Notes under the pieces: generated by a model
Seen by the model: only the letters and a program-made list of their open reading frames with translations
Database searches by the model: none
What the model was told of the DNA's origin: nothing
Made by a program: the position numbers and the translations under genes
Shown here: piece after piece, positions 25,613-34,134 of the stretch
Numbering within the stretch: the first letter of the stretch is position 1
Layout of the letters: every line of letters starts with the position of its first letter
Assembly (NCBI RefSeq): GCF_004006395.2
Contig: NZ_CP029758.2
Span: forward strand, 1,922,001-1,986,000
DNA length: 64,000 bases
Direction of reading: 5' to 3'
Source: Clostridium sp. AWRP
Lineage (GTDB): Bacteria > Bacillota > Clostridia > Clostridiales > Clostridiaceae

Positions 25613-25999
25613 TTATAAATAGGTTTTTACTACAATAGGTAGATTTTGATTCTTGGCATCTATAAGAGCATCTCTAGCTAGGTAAAATGATGGACCATCT
25701 AATTGATTTACAGTTAATTCAAAATTATTAATAGAAATAGGTCCTATGCCAATACCGCAATAAAAGTCAACTGATCTTAATTCCTTATGAAAAAAATCTA
25801 AGATTTTCATGTAATTACAATCATAATTTAACAATCCTTCCCATTCGTCACCTATAGTAATAATAAAAGGAACAACTATTATTGATTGAAACATTTCATT
25901 AGTTTCCTTTAACATGTCAATCAACTGATATTGAACTTTTTCTCGATTTACAAGTTTCCTTGACTTTCTTAAATCACAAATCATAGTTAAATAATTCAA
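25613..25999 (-). CDS. Short SatD-family protein
   Basis: The protein keeps only the N-terminal SatD-type domain (CDLRKSRKL, ITIGDEWEG, CGIGIGPI, DGPSFYLARDAL), about 128 residues, and lacks the HTH of its convergent paralog. A TTG at 25999 has AGGAGTG 7 bases upstream; an ATG seven codons earlier is possible but overlaps that site. The same core motifs in both proteins suggest duplication followed by loss of the C-terminal domain. It probably works with the DUF3307 protein encoded upstream on the same strand. Confidence 0.65.
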   Translation of the reverse strand: MNYLTMICDLRKSRKLVNREKVQYQLIDMLKETNEMFQSIIVVPFIITIGDEWEGLLNYDCNYMKILDFFHKELRSVDFYCGIGIGPISINNFELTVNQLDGPSFYLARDALIDAKNQNLPIVVKTYL

Positions 26000-26211
26000 T
26001 ATATCACTCCTAGAATGCATTCATACTTACATTACATTATTTTTGTTACATAGTTGTTTTGTGAAATAAAATTATACGCGTTTAGGTTTTAATTAAAACG
26101 CATACAATGTTTAGCTAAAAATCCAAACACGTTTTCAAGTGATATTTACACAAATTATCTTTTGTGATATTTTATGATTTGTAAGTAAAATTGGTGAGTA
26201 AAAATATTTAA

Positions 26212-27054
26212 CTATTTATTGACTATATATTTCAGTAAAATTCCACCTAAAATGCCAAGGGACGTACTAAATAGAGTGCCTACTAGATAATATTGAGCAA
26301 AATATTTTTCTTCTAATTCACGGAATCTTGCTATTGACTTTGCTGTGAATATAAATGCTATCGCTTGATATGCTCCATTGATAACTAAAGTGATTATAAT
26401 AAATCTTTCAAATATTCCTATATAGTCACTGGCAGAAGTTTTTTCTAAGGGGGATATGATTTGAACATTCATTACCTTATTTTTATAAGGTTGAAGATAA
26501 AGTTCAGATATAACAACATTTATAAAGAATCTTCCACCAAAACATACATACAAGTATATAATTAAATAACTTAGAATATCTATAGTAGAAGTTCTGTTGA
26601 GGTAGCCACAGTTGATAATGTTTTCACTACTTTGCATATTAGTTTGTCCCCAAATAAAAGCAATAACTGCTATATGTAGGATTTGATCTATAATAAAAAT
26701 TAAAGAATTAATCCATCGGAATAGGGGACTTAAAATAATATAAAGGAAAGATGTTTTTTGATGACAAATAGGTTTATCATGAATAGATTTTATCTTTAGG
26801 GAAAGTAAATTTTTAATTAAGTCAATCGTAAAATGAAAAAGTCCTATTAGAAGTGAATAAGCTAATGTTGTTTTAAATTTATATCCAACAATTAGGAAGG
26901 TAAATAATATGCTAAATACGATTATGGCATGGATGATGTTACCTTTTAAACACTTTTTTAAATTAGAACTTTTCCTTAATTGTACAATATCATTACTTTG
27001 AAATATAAAATCTGCTAAGCAGTGGGATAAAATAGCTAATTGTAAAAAGACCAC
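26212..27054 (-). CDS. DUF3307 membrane protein
   Basis: The 280-residue protein has about 6-7 hydrophobic segments. The N-terminal DUF3307 signature is SHCLADFIFQ, followed by KGNIIHAI and LFHFTIDLIKN with conserved histidines and aspartate inside membrane helices. The function of the family is unknown. Its recurring neighbourhood with SatD-type genes suggests a joint, possibly sensory or stress-related, role. The C-terminal half is less conserved. It has an AGGTTAAAA start region without a strong ribosome site. Confidence 0.7.
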   Translation of the reverse strand: MVFLQLAILSHCLADFIFQSNDIVQLRKSSNLKKCLKGNIIHAIIVFSILFTFLIVGYKFKTTLAYSLLIGLFHFTIDLIKNLLSLKIKSIHDKPICHQKTSFLYIILSPLFRWINSLIFIIDQILHIAVIAFIWGQTNMQSSENIINCGYLNRTSTIDILSYLIIYLYVCFGGRFFINVVISELYLQPYKNKVMNVQIISPLEKTSASDYIGIFERFIIITLVINGAYQAIAFIFTAKSIARFRELEEKYFAQYYLVGTLFSTSLGILGGILLKYIVNK

Positions 27055-27156
27055 TTATTTTAACCTCCATATATCTCAGTATATAGAAAATCTAAGTGAG
27101 TACTATAATGACTAAGTAGTAGGTTAATTATATCACTCAGACCAATATTTGTCATT

Positions 27157-27585
27157 TTAATTTCTGTTTATTAGTACTAAGCCTATAATACAGAATATTA
27201 TTCCAAATAGCTTATTTAATTCAAAATTTTCTTTAAAAATGAATATCCCAATGGGAATGAGCAGAATTGCAAGAATGCTGTTTGCTACTAGAGGGCATAC
27301 GCTTATGCTCCAACCGGATCTGTAGGCCATGATATATCCAAATTCAAGTCCTACTATACAAAAAGCGAGGACTATGCTAGTCCAATTTAAATCCTTAATT
27401 GATCCCAAAAATCCTTTATCTGTTTTAGAAAAGTGAAATAAAATTAAAGTTACTATTGACGCTATTGCATAGGTGGCGAATAACGCTATAAATGGGTTTG
27501 CTTTTTGTGGTGTTGCTTTTTGACATATGTTATAAAAGATATTTGCTGCAATTATAAGTACAACTGAAAATACATACATAAACAT
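27157..27585 (-). CDS. Small EamA/DMT-type transporter
   Basis: The 142-residue protein has four hydrophobic helices and the EamA-like end GIIFCIIGLVLINRN. The size is that of half an EamA transporter, so it probably works as a dimer. The substrate is unknown; small metabolites or cations are typical. A CG-rich hairpin (27633-27656) about 48 bases upstream of the start, followed by a U-rich stretch, may attenuate its transcript. Confidence 0.75.
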   Translation of the reverse strand: MFMYVFSVVLIIAANIFYNICQKATPQKANPFIALFATYAIASIVTLILFHFSKTDKGFLGSIKDLNWTSIVLAFCIVGLEFGYIMAYRSGWSISVCPLVANSILAILLIPIGIFIFKENFELNKLFGIIFCIIGLVLINRN

Positions 27586-27632
27586 AATTTTAACCTTGCC
27601 TTTACTTATAAATTTTGTTAAAAATACAAAGA

Positions 27633-27656
27633 CCCGGAAATAGATTACTTTCCGGG
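27633..27656 (-). terminator. Attenuator-like hairpin upstream of the DMT gene
   Basis: CCCGGAAA and TTTCCGGG form a perfect 8-bp stem. On the minus strand it is followed by TCTTTGTATTTTT. It lies in the leader of the DMT transporter gene and could be a terminator within a regulated leader. I do not recognise an aptamer next to it. Confidence 0.5.
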
Positions 27657-27999
27657 CTTATCTTTCCGCTAATGCATTAAATTGTATAGTATATTTATTG
27701 TATTTAATTAATAAACGACATATGAATTATATCAAAAATTGTCAACAAATTCAACATCAAAAATTTACGTATTCAAACTAATCATATAGTAACACTTATT
27801 TTAATTTTTACGACAGGTTTTTTTTAGCACAAATTTTTTGATTTAAAGAAAAAAGTATTATTATTAAAATTGTAAGCAAAGGCGAAATATATTTACTTTT
27901 TACAAATTAAAGCATTTATATATTTTAAACATATTTCTTTAGCAAACCCCTTGATTTTAAACACTTTATGTCATATAATAAATTAAGGAAAATCGTATA

Positions 28000-28040
28000 A
28001 GACAGTTCGTAACCATCCTGTCTATAAATAAAACTAGGGA
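28000..28040 (+). ncRNA. PreQ1-I riboswitch aptamer
   Basis: A 6-bp stem AGACAG/CTGTCT (28000-28005/28018-28023) encloses a C-rich loop containing TTCGTAACC. An A-rich tail ending AAAACTAGGG follows. This matches the H-type pseudoknot of preQ1-I aptamers, where the tail pairs with the loop. A terminator hairpin follows 30 bases later, and the downstream genes are a QueL-like radical SAM enzyme and QueT. Binding of preQ1 should cause premature termination. Confidence 0.88.
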
Positions 28041-28070
28041 TTAACTATTTAAATAGTTTATTTTGTAATT

Positions 28071-28099
28071 AAAAGGTGGAAAATATCTCTGCCTTTTTT
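28071..28099 (+). terminator. Riboswitch-controlled terminator
   Basis: AAAAGGTGGA (28071-28080) pairs with TCTGCCTTTT (28088-28097), including two G-U pairs, and runs into T6. It lies between the preQ1 aptamer and the queL start and forms the expression platform. Confidence 0.8.
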
Positions 28100-28160
28100 C
28101 ACGTCCAGGATAGTTTCATTTCTTATATGCATGTTTTCAAATTCAAGGAGGACAAGTTAA

Positions 28161-28910
28161 ATGAATCGTTTACCAAAGTTAAAAAGATATGGGCAGATTA
28201 CTAAAAGACTGCCTAGAGAAGTAGTGCTTCTAAGAGGAAGTGGGTGTTTTTGGGGAAACTGCATATTTTGTGATTATCATCTGGATGAGGATTACAATGC
28301 TCTTAGAAATCATAAATTGAATCATAAAGTACTTGAAAAGGTTACGGGAAAATATGGTGTACTTCAGATAATGAACTCTGGAAGTGCTAGTGAACTAGAT
28401 GCTGCCACTGTATTTGAGCTTATTAAATTATGTAGGGACAAAAATATAGGACAGCTGATCATGGAAAGTCATGTTAAATACGAAAATGATATAAAACTAT
28501 TTAGGGAACAATTTAGACCTACAGAATTAAAATTTATAGTAGGAGCAGAGAGCTTTGATATAAGCTACAGAGAAAATGTATTAAATAAAGGAATAGGGGA
28601 TAGAAAAGCATTTGAATTTAAAAATTTTGATTGGGTTAACTTACTCTTTGGTATGGTTGGACAAAATATTACAGAATTACAAAGAAATGTAGAATTGGCA
28701 CTAAAATATTTTGAAAGAGTTACAATAAACATATTTTGTGAAAATACAACAAAAGTAAAGAGAGACAATGAGCTCATAGAGGAGTTTTACCATAGCCAGT
28801 TGTTCCAATCTCTTCAGACTAACTATTATGATAGAGTGGAGATATTAGATGATATAGATACCAGATGCAGTGCAGATTTGGATGGAGTTGGAGGTAAAAT
28901 AGATGAGTAG
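28161..28910 (+). CDS. queL: Radical SAM enzyme, queuine lyase-like
   Basis: The 249-residue protein has a radical-SAM-like cysteine cluster in GCFWGNCIFCDY near residue 30. The spacing is CxxxxCxxC, one residue longer than the canonical CxxxCxxC. It is encoded under a preQ1 riboswitch and overlaps queT. That is the setting of QueL in Clostridioides difficile, a radical SAM enzyme that releases preQ1 from salvaged queuine. The same role is inferred here from context plus cysteines. No nucleosidase (QueK) gene is adjacent. The ATG has CAAGGAGGA. Confidence 0.75.
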   Translation: MNRLPKLKRYGQITKRLPREVVLLRGSGCFWGNCIFCDYHLDEDYNALRNHKLNHKVLEKVTGKYGVLQIMNSGSASELDAATVFELIKLCRDKNIGQLIMESHVKYENDIKLFREQFRPTELKFIVGAESFDISYRENVLNKGIGDRKAFEFKNFDWVNLLFGMVGQNITELQRNVELALKYFERVTINIFCENTTKVKRDNELIEEFYHSQLFQSLQTNYYDRVEILDDIDTRCSADLDGVGGKIDE

Positions 28911-29409
28911 GACTAATAAATTAGTAAAAATAGCTATAGTAGCTGCAATATACATAGTTTCAACTATTGCGCTAGGACAACTTTCTTATTGGGGGCCAAT
29001 AGGGCTTAGAGTTAGTGAAATGCTTAATTTCCTGGCATTTATAGATCCATTTTATATAATTTCACTTACTGTAGGGTGTGCCGTTGCAAATTTTTACAGC
29101 TTTAGTATAGTAGATGTATTTGTTGGAAGCTTTGCTACTCTTTTGGCAACTTATGCAATGTGGAAAACGAAAAATATGCTTGTTTCAATTATATGGCCTG
29201 TTTTAGGAAGTGCAATTATAGCAGAGGAACTTCATGTGCTTTATAAAGTACCTTTTTTCTACACCTTTTTTACTCAGGCATTAGGAGAACTTATAGTTAT
29301 GGTTTTGGGGTATTTTGTATTTAAAAAGATTTTCAAAAATACTGCATTTTTGTATAGAATGAAGATAAAATTTCATAATAAGAAAATAGAAAATATGACG
29401 TTAAAATAG
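28903..29409 (+). CDS. queT: QueT-type queuosine precursor transporter
   Basis: The 168-residue membrane protein has about five helices and resembles the QueT substrate-specific (S) component of energy-coupling-factor transporters. It imports queuosine precursors (preQ1 or queuine). The start overlaps the end of the radical SAM gene by 8 bases. The ECF ATPase and T-component are not here and are presumably shared and encoded elsewhere. A strong terminator ends the unit. Confidence 0.85.
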   Translation: MSRTNKLVKIAIVAAIYIVSTIALGQLSYWGPIGLRVSEMLNFLAFIDPFYIISLTVGCAVANFYSFSIVDVFVGSFATLLATYAMWKTKNMLVSIIWPVLGSAIIAEELHVLYKVPFFYTFFTQALGELIVMVLGYFVFKKIFKNTAFLYRMKIKFHNKKIENMTLK

Positions 29410-29423
29410 TAATATTAGTTTTT

Positions 29424-29463
29424 AAAGGATAGCTTTATTGGATATAAAGTTATCCTTTTTTTC
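29424..29463 (+). terminator. Terminator after queT
   Basis: AAAGGATA/TATCCTTT plus an inner CTTTAT/ATAAAG segment form a long stem, followed by T7. Clear intrinsic terminator. Confidence 0.85.
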
Positions 29464-29533
29464 AAAGTTAATAATATATCACATATATAAAGCATAAGAG
29501 AATTACGTTTTTAAAATAACTTTATAAAGGGAC

Positions 29534-29562
29534 TTGAAAAAGATTTAATAGGATGTTATACT
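29534..29562 (+). promoter_or_regulatory. xylA promoter
   Basis: TTGAAA (29534-29539) and TATACT (29557-29562) are exactly 17 bases apart, about 30 bases before the xylA start. A small TAAATTTA palindrome directly after the -10 could belong to the XylR operator. Confidence 0.7.
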
Positions 29563-29593
29563 AAATTTAACAACAAAATAGGGAGTGATTGTG

Positions 29594-30916
29594 ATGAAAG
29601 AGTATTTTACTAATGTATCTAAAATAAATTATGAAGGACCGGATTCGAAAAATCCTTACTCATTTAAATATTATAATCCTGATGAAGTAATTGGCGGAAA
29701 AAAGATGAGAGATCATTTAAGATTTTCAATGTCTTACTGGCATACATTAACTGCTAATGGAACTGATCAGTTTGGGTCAGGAACAATGGTTAGACCATGG
29801 GACAATGTAAACGATAAAATGGAACTTGCTAAAGCAAGAATGGAAGCAGCGTTTGAATTTATGAACAAGCTAGACATAGATTATTTTTGCTTCCACGATA
29901 GAGATATAGCACCTGAAGGAAAAGACCTTGCAGAAACAAATAAAAATTTAGATGAAATAGTAGCAATGTGTAAGGATTTGATGAAAAAGAACAACAAAAA
30001 GTTATTATGGGGTACGGCTAACTTATTTAATAACCCAAGATTTGTACACGGTGCTGGAACTACATGTAATGCAAATGTTTATGCTTATTCAGCAGCACAG
30101 CTAAAAAAAGCAATACAAGTTACAAATGAATTAGGTGGAGAAAACTATGTATTTTGGGGTGGAAGAGAAGGATATGAAACACTTCTAAATACTGACATGG
30201 GATTTGAAATGGACAACTTTGCTAGAATACTACAGATGGCAGTAGATTATGCAAAGAAAATAGGATTTAAAGGACAATTTCTTATAGAACCAAAACCAAA
30301 GGAGCCTACAAAACATCAGTATGATTTTGATGTAGCAACTGTTTTAGGATTTTTAAGAAAGTACAAGTTAGAAGATTACTTCAAGATAAATATTGAAGCA
30401 AATCATGCTACTTTAGCAGGGCATACTTTCCAGCATGAAATATGCTTAGCAAGAAATAATAATGCACTTGGAAGCTTAGATGCAAACCAGGGAGATCCAC
30501 ATCTTGGATGGGATACAGATCAATTTCCTACAAATGTATACGATACAACATTATCAATGTACGAAGTACTTAAAAATGGCGGTATAGCACCGGGAGGATT
30601 GAACTTTGATGCAAAGGTAAGAAGAGCATCTTTTGAACCAGAAGATTTATTCTTAGCATATATAGCAGGAATGGATAGTTTCGCTAAAGGACTTAGAGTT
30701 GCATATAAATTATTACAAGATGCTCCTATTGAAAACTTTATTAAAGAAAGATATTCAAGCTTTTCTACAGGAATAGGTAAAGACATAGTAGATGGCAAAG
30801 TAGGATTTGACGAATTAGAAAAATATGCTTTGAGTAATAATGTTATGAATAATAAATCAGGAAGACAAGAATATTTAGAATCAGTAGTAAATCAATATAT
30901 ACTTGAAGATAAATAG
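29594..30916 (+). CDS. xylA: Xylose isomerase
   Basis: XylA converts D-xylose to D-xylulose. The ATG at 29594 follows AGGGAGTGA and gives 440 residues, the normal length. Signatures are VFWGGREGYETL, the metal-binding stretch INIEANHATLAGH and GSLDANQGD. It is the first gene of the xylose operon with a near-consensus promoter. The next gene is xylulokinase, separated by a small hairpin. Confidence 0.96.
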   Translation: MKEYFTNVSKINYEGPDSKNPYSFKYYNPDEVIGGKKMRDHLRFSMSYWHTLTANGTDQFGSGTMVRPWDNVNDKMELAKARMEAAFEFMNKLDIDYFCFHDRDIAPEGKDLAETNKNLDEIVAMCKDLMKKNNKKLLWGTANLFNNPRFVHGAGTTCNANVYAYSAAQLKKAIQVTNELGGENYVFWGGREGYETLLNTDMGFEMDNFARILQMAVDYAKKIGFKGQFLIEPKPKEPTKHQYDFDVATVLGFLRKYKLEDYFKINIEANHATLAGHTFQHEICLARNNNALGSLDANQGDPHLGWDTDQFPTNVYDTTLSMYEVLKNGGIAPGGLNFDAKVRRASFEPEDLFLAYIAGMDSFAKGLRVAYKLLQDAPIENFIKERYSSFSTGIGKDIVDGKVGFDELEKYALSNNVMNNKSGRQEYLESVVNQYILEDK

Positions 30917-30928
30917 AATTTAAAACAT

Positions 30929-30956
30929 GTAGGGGGTGGTTTTAAACTGCCTCTAC
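30929..30956 (+). terminator. Weak hairpin between xylA and xylB
   Basis: GTAG...CTAC with GG/CC pairs forms an imperfect hairpin without a U-run. It could reduce read-through or protect the xylA mRNA end. Low confidence. Confidence 0.35.
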
Positions 30957-30992
30957 TGAAATATCAATAATTTCATGAAAGAAGAGATTACT

Positions 30993-32495
30993 GTGAATTT
31001 TTTAGGAATTGATTTAGGAACTTCTTCTGTAAAGCTTATCATAATGAATGAAAAAGGTGAACTTTTAACTAGTGTATCTAAAGACTATGGTATAAGTTAT
31101 CCTCAGGTCGGATGGGCAGAACAAAATCCTGATGATTGGTGGAATAGTACTAAAGATGGAATTAGAGAACTTATAAATAATCATAATATAAAATCGGAAA
31201 CTATTAGAGGCATAAGTTTTAGTGGGCAAATGCATGGACTTGTAATTCTTGACAATAAAAATAAGGTTTTAATGCCTGCTATATTGTGGTGTGATCAAAG
31301 GACACAAAAACAGTGTGATTACTTAAATAAAGAATTTGGACAAGATAAACTCTCAAAGTATACTGGTAACATGGCTTTAACTGGTTTTACACTTCCAAAA
31401 GTACTTTGGGTTAAAGAAAATAAACCGGATATATATGCTAAAATAGCACATATGATGCTTCCTAAAGATTATATAAGTTTTAAACTTACCGGGAAATTTG
31501 CATCTGATGTGTCTGATGCTTCTGGAACAGTAATGTTTGATGTGAAAAATAGAAAATGGTCTAATGAAGTATTAGATTTACTTGAGATAAAAGAAGATGT
31601 TTTACCTCAAGTTTATGAATCCTATGAAGTTGTAGGTAATGTCTCAGAAGAAGTATCAAGTGAAACTGGACTTTCAACATCTACAAAAGTAATAGCTGGG
31701 GCAGGTGACCAGGCAGCTGGAGCTATAGGTACTGGAACAGTTGATTCTGGAGTATTATCTGTAGCACTTGGAACATCTGGTGTCGTATTTGCATCAAGTG
31801 AAAAGTTTTATGTAGATAAGGAAAATAGGCTTCATTCATTTTGCCACGCCAATGGCAAGTGGCATCAAATGGGGGTAATACTATCTGCAGCATCAAGCCT
31901 TAAATGGTGGGTTGATAATGTTAATTCAGATATAGGTGGAGATGTATTTGAAAAATTGCTTTCAGAAGCAGAAAGTTCTCCTGTAGGAAGTAATAAGTTA
32001 TTTTTTTCACCTTATTTAATAGGAGAGAGAACACCTTATAACGATCCTTGTGCAAAGGGAAGTTTTGTTGGATTAAATGTTACACATAAAAGAGGAGATA
32101 TGACGAGATCCATTTTGGAAGGAGTATCTTTTGCTCTTAGAGATTCACTTGAAATACTTAAAAACTTAAATGTTGATATGAAGGAAGTAAGAATAAGTGG
32201 TGGAGGTTCTAGGAGTAAGCTTTGGAGGCAGATAATTGCAGATGTATTCAACTTGAATGTAAGCATTATAAATTCAAAGGAAGGTCCAGCTTATGGTGCA
32301 GCAATACTTGCAGCAGTTGGATGCAAACTTTTTAATTCAGTAGATGAAGCATGTAAAGCTTTGATAAAGACAACGGATAAAATACAGCCTATAAGGGAAA
32401 ATGTTGAAAAGTATGATAAACTATATAAAGTTTATTCATCTTTATATAGTTGTCTAAAAGATAAGTTTAAAGAAATAGATAGTTTATCCATATAA
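30993..32495 (+). CDS. xylB: Xylulokinase
   Basis: XylB phosphorylates D-xylulose. I prefer the GTG at 30993, preceded by AAAGAAGAG, giving MNFLGIDLGTSS and 500 residues. An ATG 18 bases earlier has no ribosome site. FGGY kinase motifs are present: LGIDLGTSSVK, SGQMHGL, ILWCDQRT and VALGTSGVVFA. It is the second gene of the xylose operon. Confidence 0.94.
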   Translation: MNFLGIDLGTSSVKLIIMNEKGELLTSVSKDYGISYPQVGWAEQNPDDWWNSTKDGIRELINNHNIKSETIRGISFSGQMHGLVILDNKNKVLMPAILWCDQRTQKQCDYLNKEFGQDKLSKYTGNMALTGFTLPKVLWVKENKPDIYAKIAHMMLPKDYISFKLTGKFASDVSDASGTVMFDVKNRKWSNEVLDLLEIKEDVLPQVYESYEVVGNVSEEVSSETGLSTSTKVIAGAGDQAAGAIGTGTVDSGVLSVALGTSGVVFASSEKFYVDKENRLHSFCHANGKWHQMGVILSAASSLKWWVDNVNSDIGGDVFEKLLSEAESSPVGSNKLFFSPYLIGERTPYNDPCAKGSFVGLNVTHKRGDMTRSILEGVSFALRDSLEILKNLNVDMKEVRISGGGSRSKLWRQIIADVFNLNVSIINSKEGPAYGAAILAAVGCKLFNSVDEACKALIKTTDKIQPIRENVEKYDKLYKVYSSLYSCLKDKFKEIDSLSI

Positions 32496-32572
32496 GGAGA
32501 TCTTATTATTATTATTATGAGGATTATGAAAGAAATTTTTGACTATATAAATTAAAAGAGGAGATGTGCTTA

Positions 32573-33940
32573 ATGAATGTAAAAATTAATAGTGCAATGG
32601 TATACATTTTTGGTGCACTTGGCGGTCTTTTATTTGGTTATGATACTGGAGTTATTTCAGGAGCAATCTTATTTATCCAAAAGCAAATGAGTCTTGATTC
32701 ATGGCAGCAAGGATGGGTTGTTAGTGCTGTATTAGTAGGAGCCGTTCTTGGAGCTGCAATTATTGGACCAATGTCAGATAGGTATGGACGTAGAAAGTTA
32801 ATTTTGTTATCAGCAGTTATTTTCTTTATTGGAGCAATTGGATCAGCATTTTCAACAGGATTTAGTTCACTTATTATCTCACGTATTATTCTTGGTATGG
32901 CAGTTGGCTCTGCATCAGCATTAATTCCAACATACTTAGCAGAATTATCACCTGCTGAAAAACGTGGATCGATGTCAAGTTTATTTCAATTAATGGTTAT
33001 GAGTGGAATCTTATTAGCTTATATTACTAATTACAGTTTCTCAGGTTTATATACTGGTTGGCGTTGGATGCTTGGTTTTGCTGCTATTCCATCTGCAATA
33101 CTTTTCTTAGGTGCTCTTGTATTACCAGAAAGCCCTCGTTACTTAGTTAAAGATGGAAAGCTTGATGAAGCTAAAGAAGTTTTGGATCAAATGAATGAGC
33201 ATAATCAAAAAGCTGTTGATGATGAACTTGTTGAGATTAAGAAACAAGCTGAAATTAAAAGTGGTGGACTTAGTGAGTTATTTGGTAAATTTGTTCATCC
33301 AGCATTGGTTATTGCTGTTGGTTTAGCTATTTTTCAACAAGTTATGGGTTGTAATACAGTTCTCTATTATGCACCAACTATTTTTACTGCTGTTGGTTTT
33401 GGTGTTCAAGCAGCTTTACTTGCTCACATTGGAATTGGAATTTTTAATGTTATCGTTACTGCTGTAGCCGTTGCCATTATGGATAAAATTGATCGTAAAA
33501 AGATGTTGATTTACGGTGGACTTGGAATGGGTGTCTCTTTATTGATTATGAGTTTCTCAATGAAATTGTCTAATGGCTCATTTATTGGTTCGATTATTTG
33601 TGTTATTGCATTAACCGTTTACATTGCTTTCTTCTCAGCTACCTGGGGACCTGTAATGTGGGTTATGATTGGTGAAGTATTCCCATTAAATATTCGTGGT
33701 TTAGGTAATTCATTTGGAAGTGTAGTTAACTGGGCTTCTAATGCGGTAGTATCATTAACATTTCCAACATTATTAAGTTTCTTTGGCACTGGTAATTTGT
33801 TCATAGGTTATGGAGTAGTTTGTTTTGCAGCAATTTGGTTTGTTCATTACAAAGTGTTTGAGACACGTAATCGATCACTTGAAGAAATTGAAACTACTCT
33901 TAGAGTACGTGCTGGTGAACAAGGAAAGAAAGTTAGTTAA
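32573..33940 (+). CDS. xylT: MFS xylose/H+ symporter, XylT-like
   Basis: The ATG at 32573 has AGGAGATG upstream; the product is 455 residues with 12 predicted helices. Sugar-porter motifs are DRYGRRK, PESPRYLVK, QQVMGCNTVLYYAPTIF and VFETRNRSLEEIE. By memory the protein is very close to XylT of Lactobacillus brevis along its whole length. Arginine is mostly CGT, unlike the AGA of its neighbours. Both facts suggest horizontal transfer from a lactic-acid bacterium. It supplies xylose to XylA and XylB. Confidence 0.9.
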   Translation: MNVKINSAMVYIFGALGGLLFGYDTGVISGAILFIQKQMSLDSWQQGWVVSAVLVGAVLGAAIIGPMSDRYGRRKLILLSAVIFFIGAIGSAFSTGFSSLIISRIILGMAVGSASALIPTYLAELSPAEKRGSMSSLFQLMVMSGILLAYITNYSFSGLYTGWRWMLGFAAIPSAILFLGALVLPESPRYLVKDGKLDEAKEVLDQMNEHNQKAVDDELVEIKKQAEIKSGGLSELFGKFVHPALVIAVGLAIFQQVMGCNTVLYYAPTIFTAVGFGVQAALLAHIGIGIFNVIVTAVAVAIMDKIDRKKMLIYGGLGMGVSLLIMSFSMKLSNGSFIGSIICVIALTVYIAFFSATWGPVMWVMIGEVFPLNIRGLGNSFGSVVNWASNAVVSLTFPTLLSFFGTGNLFIGYGVVCFAAIWFVHYKVFETRNRSLEEIETTLRVRAGEQGKKVS

Positions 33941-33977
33941 AAAGATTAATTTAATATGGTTATTAACTATAATTTTA

Positions 33978-34010
33978 GGTGTTGATGTGGAAAAATCATC
34001 AACACCCATT
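33978..34010 (+). terminator. Terminator after xylT
   Basis: GGTGTTGATG (33978-33987) and CATCAACACC (33997-34006) pair perfectly around a 9-base loop, followed by CATTTTAT. It ends the xylABT operon. Confidence 0.75.
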
Positions 34011-34134
34011 TTATATAGGGAAAAAATCACAAATTTATGCTTGTTGTTTATAACGTTTATTTAAAAATGATATACATTAATGATATAATTAGATTATTAT
34101 AGCTATAATTTCAAATTTGATTGGTGGTACTAAG

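Noticed and set aside
27690..27990. AT-rich 300-base stretch upstream of the preQ1 riboswitch considered as a hidden gene
   Set aside because: Stops in all frames on both strands; only promoter-like sequence.
33825..34064. 79-codon frame overlapping the end of xylT
   Set aside because: It is out of frame with xylT, runs through the operon terminator and has no ribosome site.
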